This document shows positions 24,933 to 33,739 of a stretch of DNA of 64,000 nt, one piece after another. How positions within the stretch are numbered: the stretch's first letter is position 1; every line of letters starts with the position of its first letter. Position numbers and translations under genes: made by a program. Below the pieces are notes generated by a model. It saw only the letters and a program-made list of their open reading frames with translations, was not told where the DNA came from and did no database searches. Origin of the DNA: Streptomyces sp. V4I2 (GTDB lineage Bacteria > Actinomycetota > Actinomycetes > Streptomycetales > Streptomycetaceae); NCBI RefSeq assembly GCF_030817655.1, contig NZ_JAUSZM010000004.1, positions 186,001-250,000 on the forward strand. The letters are read 5' to 3'.

Positions 24933-25772
24933 TCACCGGGAGACTTCGCGGTTCGTCAGGACCAGCAGGGCCCTGACCAGGGCGGTCGCCCATTTGGGGT
25001 CGGTGCGGAGCCTGCCGAGCACGCGCCAGTTCTTGAGGTGGGCGAATCCGTGCTCGACCGGGGCCCGGACGGCCGCCAGTGCCTTGGTGGACAGCTTCTG
25101 TCCACGTGTCAGGGGCCGGTTCCGGGCGGCCTTGTAGCCGGTGATCACCGCAGGGTCGGCGTCGGGGCCGCCGTCGTCGAGGCCGACGAATCCCAGGTCG
25201 GCGATGGCTCCGAGCCCGACTCCCCGCAGTTTCCGGGTGAGCTTGTCGTGCCGGCAGGCCGTGATCTCCGAGGTGCGCCCGGGGCGGGCCGCCGAGATCC
25301 ACAGCAGCCGGCCCCGGTCGTCCGTGAGGGCGATCACGAGCAGGCCGTGCCATTTGTTCTTGCCGGAGTAGTTCTTCCGGTTCTCCTTCCCGGTTCTGCG
25401 CCGGGTGCGGATCACCGATCCGTCCAGCAGTACGATGCCGCTGCCCTTTCGGGCGATCTTCTTCAGGGCCCGGTCCAGGCGTGGGGCGCGGGCGGCGAGC
25501 AGGCCGACGACCTCCCGGACCCATCGGGTCACGGTGGTGCGGTGTACTCCGTTGCCGTCGGCCAGGTCGCCGGGCCGCTGGTCACAGCGCAGCACTGCCA
25601 GCACGATGGTGGCGATCTTCCCTGCGGGCAGGGCCCGCCACCGCGAGCCGATCTTCTTGAAGTGGCCGCGTATCAGGTCGGCGAGCCAGTTCAGGGTGGT
25701 GCTCGACAGCGGCAGGCGGGCGGTGTAGACAAGGCCGTCAGGGCCCTCGACGGGATGGTTGTTTTTCGTCAC
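24933..25772 (-). CDS. IS5-family DDE transposase
   Basis: A 279-residue transposase with an N-terminal helix-turn-helix (DLADGNGVHRTTVTRWVREV) and DDE-type blocks: GIVLLDGSVIR (first Asp), IADLGFVGLDDGG (second Asp) and APVEHGFAHLKNWRVL (Glu). The frame is intact. Both flanks contain loosely matching GGCGT-starting sequences (near 24852 and 25815), but I cannot define the inverted repeats. It lies just downstream of the SnoaL-like/TetR pair and inside the inverted 40-bp blocks. Confidence 0.88.
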   Translation of the reverse strand: MTKNNHPVEGPDGLVYTARLPLSSTTLNWLADLIRGHFKKIGSRWRALPAGKIATIVLAVLRCDQRPGDLADGNGVHRTTVTRWVREVVGLLAARAPRLDRALKKIARKGSGIVLLDGSVIRTRRRTGKENRKNYSGKNKWHGLLVIALTDDRGRLLWISAARPGRTSEITACRHDKLTRKLRGVGLGAIADLGFVGLDDGGPDADPAVITGYKAARNRPLTRGQKLSTKALAAVRAPVEHGFAHLKNWRVLGRLRTDPKWATALVRALLVLTNREVSR

Positions 25773-25824
25773 ACAAACTCAACTGCCGTCGGGGGTCCGT
25801 CAGTTACGCCCCCGCCCCGCACAG

Positions 25825-26070
25825 TTACGGACGTGCGGTGAACTGCCCGTCAGGGCGTTTGTGCAGCCAGCCGCGGTCGGCGAGCTTGGTCATCTTCGCC
25901 CGCAGAGGTTCCAGCTTGCCGCGCACCGAGGCGTCCATGCGGTTCAACACCCGCTCCGCGATCGCCAGTTCATCCCGCTCGGCCTGAACCTCCTGGAGTT
26001 GCTTGGCCAACTCCTTGGCAAGGGCGTCCAGTTCGCTCCGGCGGGCGGTGATCCACTGCCGCTCCTGCAT
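25825..26070 (-). CDS. Small coiled-coil protein, shortened paralogue
   Basis: An 81-residue protein: coiled-coil N-terminus (QERQWITARRSELDALAKEL then AKQLQEVQAERDELAIAERV) joined to a C-terminal basic segment (VRGKLEPLRAKMTKLADRGW then LHKRPDGQFTARP) that looks like a winged-helix end. Fuller family members, as I recall them, have an extra middle region, so this copy may have lost it in frame. A GGGGG run precedes the ATG. Function unknown. It is the paralogue of the broken gene at 23501-23708. Confidence 0.65.
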   Translation of the reverse strand: MQERQWITARRSELDALAKELAKQLQEVQAERDELAIAERVLNRMDASVRGKLEPLRAKMTKLADRGWLHKRPDGQFTARP

Positions 26071-26237
26071 CCCCCGCGCCCTCCCGCGTTCTCACGGCGT
26101 GTCGACCTGCTGACGGATCGTAGGCGGGGGCCGGTCGTGGGCGCAGCCGAACCCGGCATCCCGCCGGAGCCGGACCCGCCCGATGATCTACGCCATGGTC
26201 ATCGGCCGCCGACCGGCACGAGTATCCAACTCGCCGT

Positions 26238-26277
26238 TCACACCAGACCTGTGACCTGCGACTTCACGATGCACACC
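26238..26277 (+). repeat. 40-bp conserved block, copy B
   Basis: This is the inverted partner of 23296-23335, with 37 of 40 positions matching. It lies upstream of the coiled-coil gene at 25825-26070 (minus strand). Weaker similarity seems to extend between block and gene in both copies. Confidence 0.75.
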
Positions 26278-26368
26278 GCTCAGTGGTCACGCGATTGTCC
26301 CGGCCGTGGACCGGGGTGGACGGGTCGGCTGGGAGTGTGCCGGTGCCGGCAGTTTTGGCTGTAGCCGG

Positions 26369-27040
26369 TCAGCTGTGGGTTTGGCGCGGAGCGGCGGTCA
26401 GTGTGAGGCTGCCGGGGAGTGCGGCGACGGCTTCACGGAAGCGGATGGCGAGTTCCTGTTTGGCCGGTGGCATGGTTGAGGTCGGTTCGCTGGTGTGTGC
26501 GGCTTGGTCCGCCCAGCCGGTGAGGGCGTAGCGGAATGCCACGATCAGCATGTCTGCGGCCAGGCGGGGACGAGGGTCGCCGTGGTCCTCGAGGCTGAAT
26601 CTGCCGCGCAGGATCTCCAGCGCCGCCTGGGTGGTGCGTTCACAGAAGTGCAGGCCGTGCGCGTGCATGGACGGGGTCTGCTCGGCGAGCCGGAGGCTGA
26701 GCAGGGTCCGGTGTGCCCATTCCTCGTCTGCCACGCGGTCCACAGCGGAGAGGAGGGCGTCCCGCGCCAGCTCCAGTAGCGGACCGCCGTCGGGTCGGAT
26801 GGTCTGTAGTTCCTCCAGAAAGGCCGTCCAGAAGTCCTGGAGGGGTGCCGTCGCGACGTCTTCCTTGCTGGTGAAGTTCCGGAAGAAAGTGCGTTTGGAC
26901 ACCTCCACCTGGTCGCAGAGCTCGTCCAGGGTGACGCTGCCGAATCCGCGCTGGGTGAACAGTTCGAGGGCTGTGTCGATCAGGGTCTGACGAGTGCGGC
27001 GGCTTCTTGCGTTCCCTCAGTGGTGTGCCGGCGGGAGCCC
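26369..27040 (-). pseudogene. TetR-family regulator with an N-terminal frameshift
   Basis: The main frame encodes a TetR domain without a start: RRTRQTLIDTALELFTQRGF, GSVTLDELCDQVEVSKRTFF, RNFTSKEDV, then a helical C-terminal domain ending RQTHS. Upstream it meets a stop, while the expected preceding residues (AGTPLRERKK) lie in a second frame. One extra base in the GCGGCGGC tract at about 26997-27003 explains this. A GTG at 26908 could give a 179-residue product without most of the helix-turn-helix. It is divergent from the quinone oxidoreductase-like gene and presumably once controlled it. Confidence 0.7.
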
Positions 27041-27140
27041 GTTTCAGGGACCCGTCCCGTCGGTGGCCGGTGGCGGGCGGGGTGGAGGGGCTGGCGATCA
27101 CGCATCGAGTGTACCCCCGAAGCAAACGCCACTTGCATGC

Positions 27141-27161
27141 TTACGCCACTGAGTGGCATAA
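27141..27161. promoter_or_regulatory. 21-bp palindromic operator
   Basis: TTA-n-GCCACT-n-AGTGGC-n-TAA is a near-perfect palindrome midway between the TetR pseudogene and the oxidoreductase gene. It is the likely operator of the TetR protein. With the regulator frameshifted, the downstream gene may now be constitutively expressed. Confidence 0.6.
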
Positions 27162-27192
27162 CTTTCGGGTCACTCCTGGAAAGGTGAACCAC

Positions 27193-28125
27193 ATGCGTGC
27201 CCTGCTCGTCGACCACTCCGCTGCCTCAGGTCTCCGCCTAGGCGAGACCGCCGCCCCCGATCCGGCTCCCCACCAGGCCCTGATCCGGGTAACCGCGGCC
27301 TCGCTCAACTTCGGAGAGGTCACCCACGCCCTCTCCCAGGCACCGGATGGCACCGTCCTGGGCTGGGACGCCACCGGAGTGGTCGAACATGCGGCCGCCG
27401 ACGGCTCCGGGCCGGCCGCCCGAACCCCGGTGCTCACCCTGGGCGCCAGCGGAGGCTGGGCCGAGTTCAGAGCAGTGGACACCGGCCTGCTCGGCGTCGC
27501 ACCCGCCGACACTGACCCCGGAGCACTCAGCACCCTGCCAGTCACGGGAACCAGCGCCCTGCGCGCACTGCGCCGTATAGGCTCCCTGCCCGGCAAACGC
27601 ATCCTCATCACCGGCTCCACCGGTGGCGTCGGGCAGTACGCAGTGCAGCTCGCACACCTCGGCGGCGCACACGTCATCGCCTCCACCGGCGACCCCGACA
27701 CACACGGCGACCGCCTGCGCGCACTGGGCGCCGATGAGGTGATCCCGGGCCCGGAGCGCACCGGCACCCCCGTGGACGCCGTCGTGGACTGCGTCGGAGG
27801 CCCTCAACTGGTGCAGGCGTTCGGCAACCTGGCACCGCACGGCACGCTGGTCGCCGTCGGCGATGTCACGCTGCAGCCCGTACAGTTCCCGCCCGGCGCG
27901 TTCCTGGGCAACGACGGACGCCACGGACGCTCCATCGTCACCTTCCACCTCCAGGACGGCCCCCTCCCCGGCCCGGACCTGACCTGGCTCGCGGACCGCC
28001 TCGCAGCAAAGGACCTCACCCCGCACATATCCTGGCGTGGCACCTGGAACCAGGCCGACGAAGCCATCGCCGCCGTCCTGAGCCGCAGCCTCCGCGGCAA
28101 AGCCGTCCTGGATATCACGCCATAA
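27193..28125 (+). CDS. Zinc-independent MDR oxidoreductase (quinone oxidoreductase-like)
   Basis: A 310-residue medium-chain dehydrogenase/reductase from ATG 27193 with GGAAAGG upstream. The N-terminal GroES-like domain (HQALIRVTAASLNFGEVTHA) lacks zinc ligands. The Rossmann domain shows RILITGSTGGVGQYAVQLAH, with an unusual STGG where AAG is common, and VDAVVDCVGGPQLVQAF. It probably reduces quinones or enones with NADPH. The gene is preceded by the TetR palindrome. Confidence 0.9.
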   Translation: MRALLVDHSAASGLRLGETAAPDPAPHQALIRVTAASLNFGEVTHALSQAPDGTVLGWDATGVVEHAAADGSGPAARTPVLTLGASGGWAEFRAVDTGLLGVAPADTDPGALSTLPVTGTSALRALRRIGSLPGKRILITGSTGGVGQYAVQLAHLGGAHVIASTGDPDTHGDRLRALGADEVIPGPERTGTPVDAVVDCVGGPQLVQAFGNLAPHGTLVAVGDVTLQPVQFPPGAFLGNDGRHGRSIVTFHLQDGPLPGPDLTWLADRLAAKDLTPHISWRGTWNQADEAIAAVLSRSLRGKAVLDITP

Positions 28126-28302
28126 ACGACGATGGGCTCCCGATCGACGAGGTAAAGGAGCCTCTCGCGAGCCCCTCCCATATGTGATGGTTTTCCCGTC
28201 CGGGATCAGCGCAAGGTGGTGAGGGCCAAGCGGATCGGCTGTGACTGCCCCAGGATGCGGATGGGCTTGGGCTTGCCGACCGTTTTCGCCTGTTCGACGG
28301 GG

Positions 28303-30753
28303 TCATGCGCCGTGGCCGGGGCGGTGCTGGGACCGTGTGGGCATACCCAGGTCCACACTGCCTGTGGCGGCGGCCCGGTGGGCCTGGGTGCGCTTGCTGT
28401 GCAGGAACCTCAGGGTGAGGTCGAGTCCTTCGACCTCACCGCGCCAGCCTTCGTCGATCGCGCGTTGGCGGCGGGTCAGCAGGTCGGCCTCCAGTTCGTC
28501 GAGCCGGGGCAGCATCTTGGGGTTGATCGACAGCATCGGGCAGCGGATGCAGGCGTGCTCGTGCGCGCAGGGCGTGCCGTAAGGGCGTCCGCAGGAGCCG
28601 AGTTCGACCTTGCGCTTGTCGAAGTGCTCCTGGAAGTCACTCCATTCCTCGTCAGTGGGCCGGCGGTACTCCGTCGGGGGCCGCTTGGCCCGGCGGCGAT
28701 CGAGGAATTCGGTGTAGTGGGCGATGACGTCCTCGTCGAAGACGGCGACGTAGCCGCGGGTGGTCTGGATATCGAGGTGGCCGAGCAATGCCGCGCCGAT
28801 GTGGATGGGCAGACCGTTGTTGATCAGGTCGGTGGCGAACAGCCTCCGGAAGTCGTGCGGGGCGAAGCGGATCTCGGCGAATTCCGGGTGTGTAGGGATC
28901 AGGGCCTTGGCGGCGTTGAGGACGATCTGGCGTACTCCGCTGGTCGACAGCGCCCGCGGGGCGCCGCTTTGCACTCGCTGGAAGAGGTAGGGCAGCGGTT
29001 CGCACCAGGTGCGTTCGCTCTGGTCGTAGCGGGGGCAGACCGGGACGGTCCCGTGCTCCGCGCGGTGGCGGCGGATGATCTGCGCGGTGACGTGGAACAG
29101 CTCCGCGGACATCGGGATGACGCGCTCGCGGTCGCTCTTGGACGGGCTGACCACCAGCAGGGCGACGACCTCGCCGTTGGGGCGCTGGTATTGCCGGACG
29201 CTCAGGTGGGTCAGCTCGACAAGTTCCTCGCGACGCAGACCGGCCAGGCGGAGGGTCTCCACCACGGCCCATTGCCAGAAGGCGCTGTTCTCCTCGTGCG
29301 TCAGGCGTACCAGTTCGCCGGTGTCCCTGTTGATCACCCGGACCGGTTCGGAGCCGAGGAGTTCCGGCCGGCGAACGGTGGCCTTGCTGGAGGCGCGTTG
29401 CCAGGTGACGCCGTCGATGGTGAACTGCTCGCCGAGCCGGGCTTGTTTCGCCGCGTCCAGCACGGTGCGCAGGCGGTGCCATTCGGTGGTGACGTGCTCG
29501 GAAAGGATCGCCAGCAGCGGCTGGCGTTCGCGGGTGCGGTTGGCCATCCGCTCTTGCAGGCGGCGCCGGCGGATGTGGAACCAGCGCAGATCGGCGTCCC
29601 TGATCGGGCAGGGAGCCACCCAGCGTCCCCAGCGTTCGGGCTCGGCCGCCGACCAGGTCTGCAGGTCCAGGTAGAAGGCGCGGACGGCGAGGAAAGGGCT
29701 GTCGATGTGCTGGCGGGGCTTGCCGTCCTGACGGACGAGCAGTCGTTCCTTCCAGGCTTGGACGATCTCTTCGCTAAGCCGGAGGTCGGCCTGGTCCGGG
29801 TTGATCTCTTCGACGATCTTCCAGAAGTACCGGACCAGGTTGCGCACCAGGTTGTCCAGCGTGCCGTAGTCGACCTCGACGGCGCGGCGGCGGATGTAGT
29901 CGACCAGCAGGTCGCGGATCTCGCGGTTGCGCAGTTGGTGGCGGTCGACCAGGTCGTTGACGGACTGGCGGCCGCGGACCCTGGCGTCCTGCAAGGTCTG
30001 CGGAACCCAGGCCGGCAGGACACCCATGTCGCGCAGCAACGGCCAGGCGCCGGCGATCCCGCATCCGGGATGGGCGTTGGCGTAGTGCACCAGCGCGCCC
30101 GGGGTCAGGTCGGCCAGGCCGATCCTGTAGACGGTCAGGGCCCGGCACAGATGCCGGATAGCGCTCTTGCGCCCGTCGGCGCTGACCGGGTGCCGCTGCA
30201 GCCGGGTGCGAAACTCCTCCAGGAGCGGATCACGGCTGAGAGCCAGGAACTTCTCGGTGTACTGCGGAGCGTTAGTCGCCCGCAGGGCGTCCTCGGTCGG
30301 CTGGATCAGCCGCATGGCAAAGGCGATCCCGGCAGCCCGGGTGAGTCGACTGCGCCACTTGGGGTCGCCGCCGGCCAGATCGGCGACCGCCCGGCCGGGC
30401 TGGTTCAGACCGGCCGCCTCCCATCGCTCCTGCCAGCTCTGCCCCGGCTCGGCGGCCAGCAGGTGCAGCAGACGGCGCATGCCGTGCTTGTAGTCGGCCC
30501 GGGCGTTGCGGCTGACGTCGGCGAACTCTTCGGCGACCAGTGCGACGATCTGGTCGATCGCGGCCGACGACAACTCTCCGAGCGGCCGTGGCAGCCGGTC
30601 CGGGACCGGCGGCGGTTCCGGCACGATCTGGGTGAGCTGCCCGTCCGGCAGCGAAGTGGCGGGCTCGGCGGCATGGCGGCGGATCCGGTTCGAGGTCAGG
30701 TGCGGGCGCATGCTCGGCCCGACGGCGCTATCGGTCACCGAATACCGCCGCAA
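28303..30753 (-). CDS. Large tyrosine recombinase/integrase (second of a pair)
   Basis: An 816-residue site-specific recombinase. The catalytic block in the C-terminal half shows AGLRREEL (Arg), APHDFRRLFATDLI (His-x-x-Arg), GHLDIQTTRGYVAVF (His and Tyr nucleophile). A C-terminal Cys-rich segment (CGRPYGTPCAHEHACIRC) looks like a zinc-binding site. The gene overlaps the upstream 422-residue recombinase by 26 bp, so the two are co-translated. The layout recalls the paired TnpA/TnpB recombinases of Tn554-type elements, but no third gene is seen. Confidence 0.9.
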   Translation of the reverse strand: MRRYSVTDSAVGPSMRPHLTSNRIRRHAAEPATSLPDGQLTQIVPEPPPVPDRLPRPLGELSSAAIDQIVALVAEEFADVSRNARADYKHGMRRLLHLLAAEPGQSWQERWEAAGLNQPGRAVADLAGGDPKWRSRLTRAAGIAFAMRLIQPTEDALRATNAPQYTEKFLALSRDPLLEEFRTRLQRHPVSADGRKSAIRHLCRALTVYRIGLADLTPGALVHYANAHPGCGIAGAWPLLRDMGVLPAWVPQTLQDARVRGRQSVNDLVDRHQLRNREIRDLLVDYIRRRAVEVDYGTLDNLVRNLVRYFWKIVEEINPDQADLRLSEEIVQAWKERLLVRQDGKPRQHIDSPFLAVRAFYLDLQTWSAAEPERWGRWVAPCPIRDADLRWFHIRRRRLQERMANRTRERQPLLAILSEHVTTEWHRLRTVLDAAKQARLGEQFTIDGVTWQRASSKATVRRPELLGSEPVRVINRDTGELVRLTHEENSAFWQWAVVETLRLAGLRREELVELTHLSVRQYQRPNGEVVALLVVSPSKSDRERVIPMSAELFHVTAQIIRRHRAEHGTVPVCPRYDQSERTWCEPLPYLFQRVQSGAPRALSTSGVRQIVLNAAKALIPTHPEFAEIRFAPHDFRRLFATDLINNGLPIHIGAALLGHLDIQTTRGYVAVFDEDVIAHYTEFLDRRRAKRPPTEYRRPTDEEWSDFQEHFDKRKVELGSCGRPYGTPCAHEHACIRCPMLSINPKMLPRLDELEADLLTRRQRAIDEGWRGEVEGLDLTLRFLHSKRTQAHRAAATGSVDLGMPTRSQHRPGHGA

Positions 30754-31996
30754 TGTCGTCAGCGTCGTACGTCGCTGACCACCGAGCCGGCTCTGCGGGC
30801 CGCTGGTAGTACTCGGCGAGCTGATCGAGCAGGTCGTCCAGCCGCACTGCCGTGTAGAGGGCCGTGGTGCTGAGATGCGCGTGCCGCAAGATGGTCTGCA
30901 CCTCCACCAGCGTCAGCGCCGGGTCACGCGCCATCCGAGTCGCAGCGGTATGCCGAAGATCGTGCAGCGTCCAGTTCGTGCCCAGCTGCTCGCCGGCGCG
31001 CTGAAGGATCCGGCGCGTCGCCCAGTAGCTCAACGGCCGGGGCTCGCCCCGCCGGGTGCGCCAGACGGGATCGCCACCCGCGGGCAGGCCCGCTTCCTCC
31101 AGGTAGCCGGCCAGGTAGGCCAGGGCCTCCGGGGAGACAGGGACCGTCTGCCGCAGCCGGGTCCCCTTGGAGATCACCCACAGCTGGCCCTTGGTCCATT
31201 CGACGTCCCCCAGCTGGACGCCCAACAGCTCCGAGGCACGGGCACCGGAAGAGACGTAGCAGGCCAGCAGGGCCCGGTCACGGATACAGCGCATCGCGGC
31301 GAACAGCTCCTCCCACTGCGAGTCGGGGATCGCCCGCGGCTGCCGGGCCGGGACCTTCGGCCGTAGCCGTGCCCGCCGATGCGGCCTGGCGGGCTCGATC
31401 GGCGACACGTGCGCCAAAGCCCGTCGGCGGGATCTGCTGTCCGGCACCGGGTTAACCACAGGACCCCGGCCGAAGTGCAGGTGGAAGGCATAGAAGCCGT
31501 GCACCACCGACAAGTTGTGCGCGATAGTGCGCGGCGCGTACCCGGACCCCAGGGCCGGCTTGCCGGTCTTCGGATTGACCGTCCCGGCCGCCAACCCATC
31601 CACGCGACGGCGCCGCCGCTGCGGGTTCGGCGCCGACCGCAGCCACCCCACCAGCGTGGCGGTCTCGGCCTCGGTGGCCTGCTCCCACCCGACATCGACC
31701 GCCCACAACAGCCGGAACCATCTCAGCAGATCGTGACCGTAGCTCCGACAGGTCAGCGGGCTCGCATCACCCAGCAGCAGATCCCGCAGGTACCGGCTCA
31801 CCGGCTCGATCTCCCGACTCGCCCCATCGACCACCACGTACGGCAACGAGGGCGCGATGCCCTCGACTACCGCGCCGGCCCGCGGCAGATCCGCCCGGCC
31901 GTCCATCAAGTCCCGATGCGCACCAGTGAACTCAGCATTCCCAGACACAAGGACAGATGCTTCATGCCCGTGCCAACTGATCGCCACCGGATCCAC
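30728..31996 (-). CDS. Tyrosine recombinase/integrase (first of a pair)
   Basis: A 422-residue tyrosine recombinase with an SAM-like core-binding region (SYGHDLLRWFRLLWAVDVGW) and catalytic motifs GARASELLGVQLGD (Arg), NWTLHDLRHTAATRMA (His-x-x-Arg) and LRHAHLSTTALYTAV (His and Tyr). It is followed by the 816-residue recombinase with overlapping frames. Both catalytic sets are complete. The pair separates the three-Cys genes from tcmP and could be the agent that moved this segment. Confidence 0.92.
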   Translation of the reverse strand: MDPVAISWHGHEASVLVSGNAEFTGAHRDLMDGRADLPRAGAVVEGIAPSLPYVVVDGASREIEPVSRYLRDLLLGDASPLTCRSYGHDLLRWFRLLWAVDVGWEQATEAETATLVGWLRSAPNPQRRRRRVDGLAAGTVNPKTGKPALGSGYAPRTIAHNLSVVHGFYAFHLHFGRGPVVNPVPDSRSRRRALAHVSPIEPARPHRRARLRPKVPARQPRAIPDSQWEELFAAMRCIRDRALLACYVSSGARASELLGVQLGDVEWTKGQLWVISKGTRLRQTVPVSPEALAYLAGYLEEAGLPAGGDPVWRTRRGEPRPLSYWATRRILQRAGEQLGTNWTLHDLRHTAATRMARDPALTLVEVQTILRHAHLSTTALYTAVRLDDLLDQLAEYYQRPAEPARWSATYDADDIAAVFGDR

Positions 31997-32099
31997 CAGA
32001 TAGTGCAGTCAACGGAGCAATGGGGCGGCCGTACGCCCAAGACCCTCGGCCGCGATCTCGAAGGGCGCACCTGGGATCAGATGCCCACCCGGGAAAGCG

Positions 32100-33203
32100 T
32101 CACCGCAAGCTGACCACACTGGCTTTGGTGAGACGGCCGGCAGGAATGATCACCTGGCCGTCTCCGTCCAGGTCCTGCACGGCCTTCTTCGCGTCGCGGG
32201 CACGCCACTGCGATGTCTCCAGCAGGAGCCACTGCCCCAGCTCTTCGAGGCTGACGGGCCCCTGGCTCAGCCGCTGCTGGACGAGGGCCAGCAGCTCGGG
32301 GTCGATCACTTCGCCGTCATCGAACAGGGAAACCTGCCCGAGTGCGACAGCGTTGCGCACGCGCGGGTCCCGGAAGCGCATGCCGTCGCTCTTGTCGACC
32401 CGCCACATGGCGTCCTTCATCACCTCCACCCCACGCGGGTGCTTGGTCCCGTAGACCAGATACAGCGGCTGTCCTGTCCTTGGCACGACCTCGAACTGCA
32501 GGCGGTACTCGAAGCCGACCCGCTGTAAAGCGGCCCGGTAGCTGTCCAACCAGGCCCGCCACATTTCTTCGCTGTCCCGGGCCGCGGCCACATGCGTCCA
32601 GTACTCCCGGCCGCCGAACACGCCGTCGACGATGTCCTCGTTGAGTTCCTTGCGCCGGCTGAACCAGTTCGGCCCGAAGGTAACGATGACCTCGCTGGCC
32701 GGGTTCGCCGCGACACGGGCCATCACGGACAAGGGAGTGTTGACGTTGCCCCAGCTGTCGAAGACCCCCAGGATCGGGTGACCCCAGGCATTCAGCTCAG
32801 TCAGCAGCCGTTCGCTGTCGTGGCCCGCCTCTCCGCAGCGCACCTCCACCCGCACGGGCAGTTGGTCCAGCGGACCGAAGTTCTCATACAGTTCCTTCAC
32901 CAAGTGCTCGTACGTTGCACGGTCTTTCTCGATGAAGATCAGCTGCACCCGTTCCCGGGACAAGCCCATCCTGTCCACGTGGTTGTGGTTCAGAAGCCCC
33001 CGCAGGTTGAACACGGGGGAGCCTTCTTCGCCCGTCTCGTAGCGGCCCGGCCCTGCGAAGGCATCAAGGAACGTCACCTTCGGCCAGCTGCCGCCGGAGC
33101 GGGGACTGGGCTGGAGAAGGATTGGCCACCACGCGTCGAAGTAGTGCTTGTACAACCGGTGTTTGGCTCCCGTTGCCGGTTCCAGCGGCCACAGAACACC
33201 CAT
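32100..33203 (-). CDS. tcmP: Three-Cys-motif partner protein TcmP
   Basis: A 367-residue protein from ATG 33203, chosen for the GAGGGGGGG five bases upstream. It has the TcmP landmarks HRLYKHYFDAWWPIL, VTFLDAFAGPGRYETGEEGS (a methyltransferase-like glycine motif), LIFIEKDRATYEHL and VIVTFGPNWFSRR, with a C-terminal winged-helix-like tail. TcmP is predicted to work with three-Cys-motif proteins, often in phage or defence settings. Its partners are 11.5 kb away at 19055-20640, on the other strand. Confidence 0.85.
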   Translation of the reverse strand: MGVLWPLEPATGAKHRLYKHYFDAWWPILLQPSPRSGGSWPKVTFLDAFAGPGRYETGEEGSPVFNLRGLLNHNHVDRMGLSRERVQLIFIEKDRATYEHLVKELYENFGPLDQLPVRVEVRCGEAGHDSERLLTELNAWGHPILGVFDSWGNVNTPLSVMARVAANPASEVIVTFGPNWFSRRKELNEDIVDGVFGGREYWTHVAAARDSEEMWRAWLDSYRAALQRVGFEYRLQFEVVPRTGQPLYLVYGTKHPRGVEVMKDAMWRVDKSDGMRFRDPRVRNAVALGQVSLFDDGEVIDPELLALVQQRLSQGPVSLEELGQWLLLETSQWRARDAKKAVQDLDGDGQVIIPAGRLTKASVVSLR

Positions 33204-33379
33204 TCCGACCCCCCCTCGGACAGCAGAATGTTGCACAGATTGTCCGCTGAGTAACTACGCGGCGCCAGAACGCGTTCCAGACGGGCATCTGAAGTACGAG
33301 CGCCTGGGGCCGCGGCCGTCAACGTAGGCGGCCGTGCTGATGGGGCTCGTTGATTGAAAACTTTCAAATAGCGCCATCA

Positions 33380-33650
33380 GCCTGGACGTCGACCCGCTCC
33401 CGCGTACGGCACCAAGCTGCGCTGGAGCGCACCGAAGCTGATCACGGCGGCCAACGAGACAGTGCAGGGCGCGAGCATCCGCACCCTGCACGTCCTGGCG
33501 CCCCCCGCCGGGAAGACCTGCCCTGCCACGGCGGCCGCCGACCCGGACCCGCAGCCGGCCGCGGACCAGTGCGCACCCAGGAAACCGCCTCCGACGGCTA
33601 CCACCAGGCGCTCGCCGAACACCAGGCAGCCCGGCCCGATGGGTGGCCAG
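33380..33650 (+). pseudogene. DUF721 (DciA-like) relic
   Basis: Short blocks in different frames match the DUF721 pattern seen at the left end of the window: SLDVDPLP, AYGTKLRWSAPKLITAANET with VQGASIRTLHVLAP, then ETASDGYHQALAEHQAARPD. At least two frameshifts separate them and both ends are missing. The upstream 140 bp after tcmP hold nothing recognisable. Confidence 0.65.
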
Positions 33651-33739
33651 TTTCCTCCTCTTGCGGCGGGGCGTGCGCATACCAGCAGGTCGACGGCGGG
33701 CAGAACTCCTCTTCACCGTGACAGCCGCGAGGGGGCCGG

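Noticed and set aside
24851..25820. Terminal inverted repeats for the IS5-like element (GGCGT-starting ends at both sides).
   Set aside because: Only about 12 of 19 positions match and no target duplication is visible, so the ends cannot be stated with confidence.
28126..28302. A possible third recombination gene (TnpC-like) downstream of the recombinase pair.
   Set aside because: Only a short low-complexity frame exists there, with no domain and no ribosome-binding site.
28216..30873. An 885-codon plus-strand frame opposite the large recombinase.
   Set aside because: It is the antisense shadow of a well-supported recombinase gene with complete catalytic motifs; long antisense frames are expected at this GC content.
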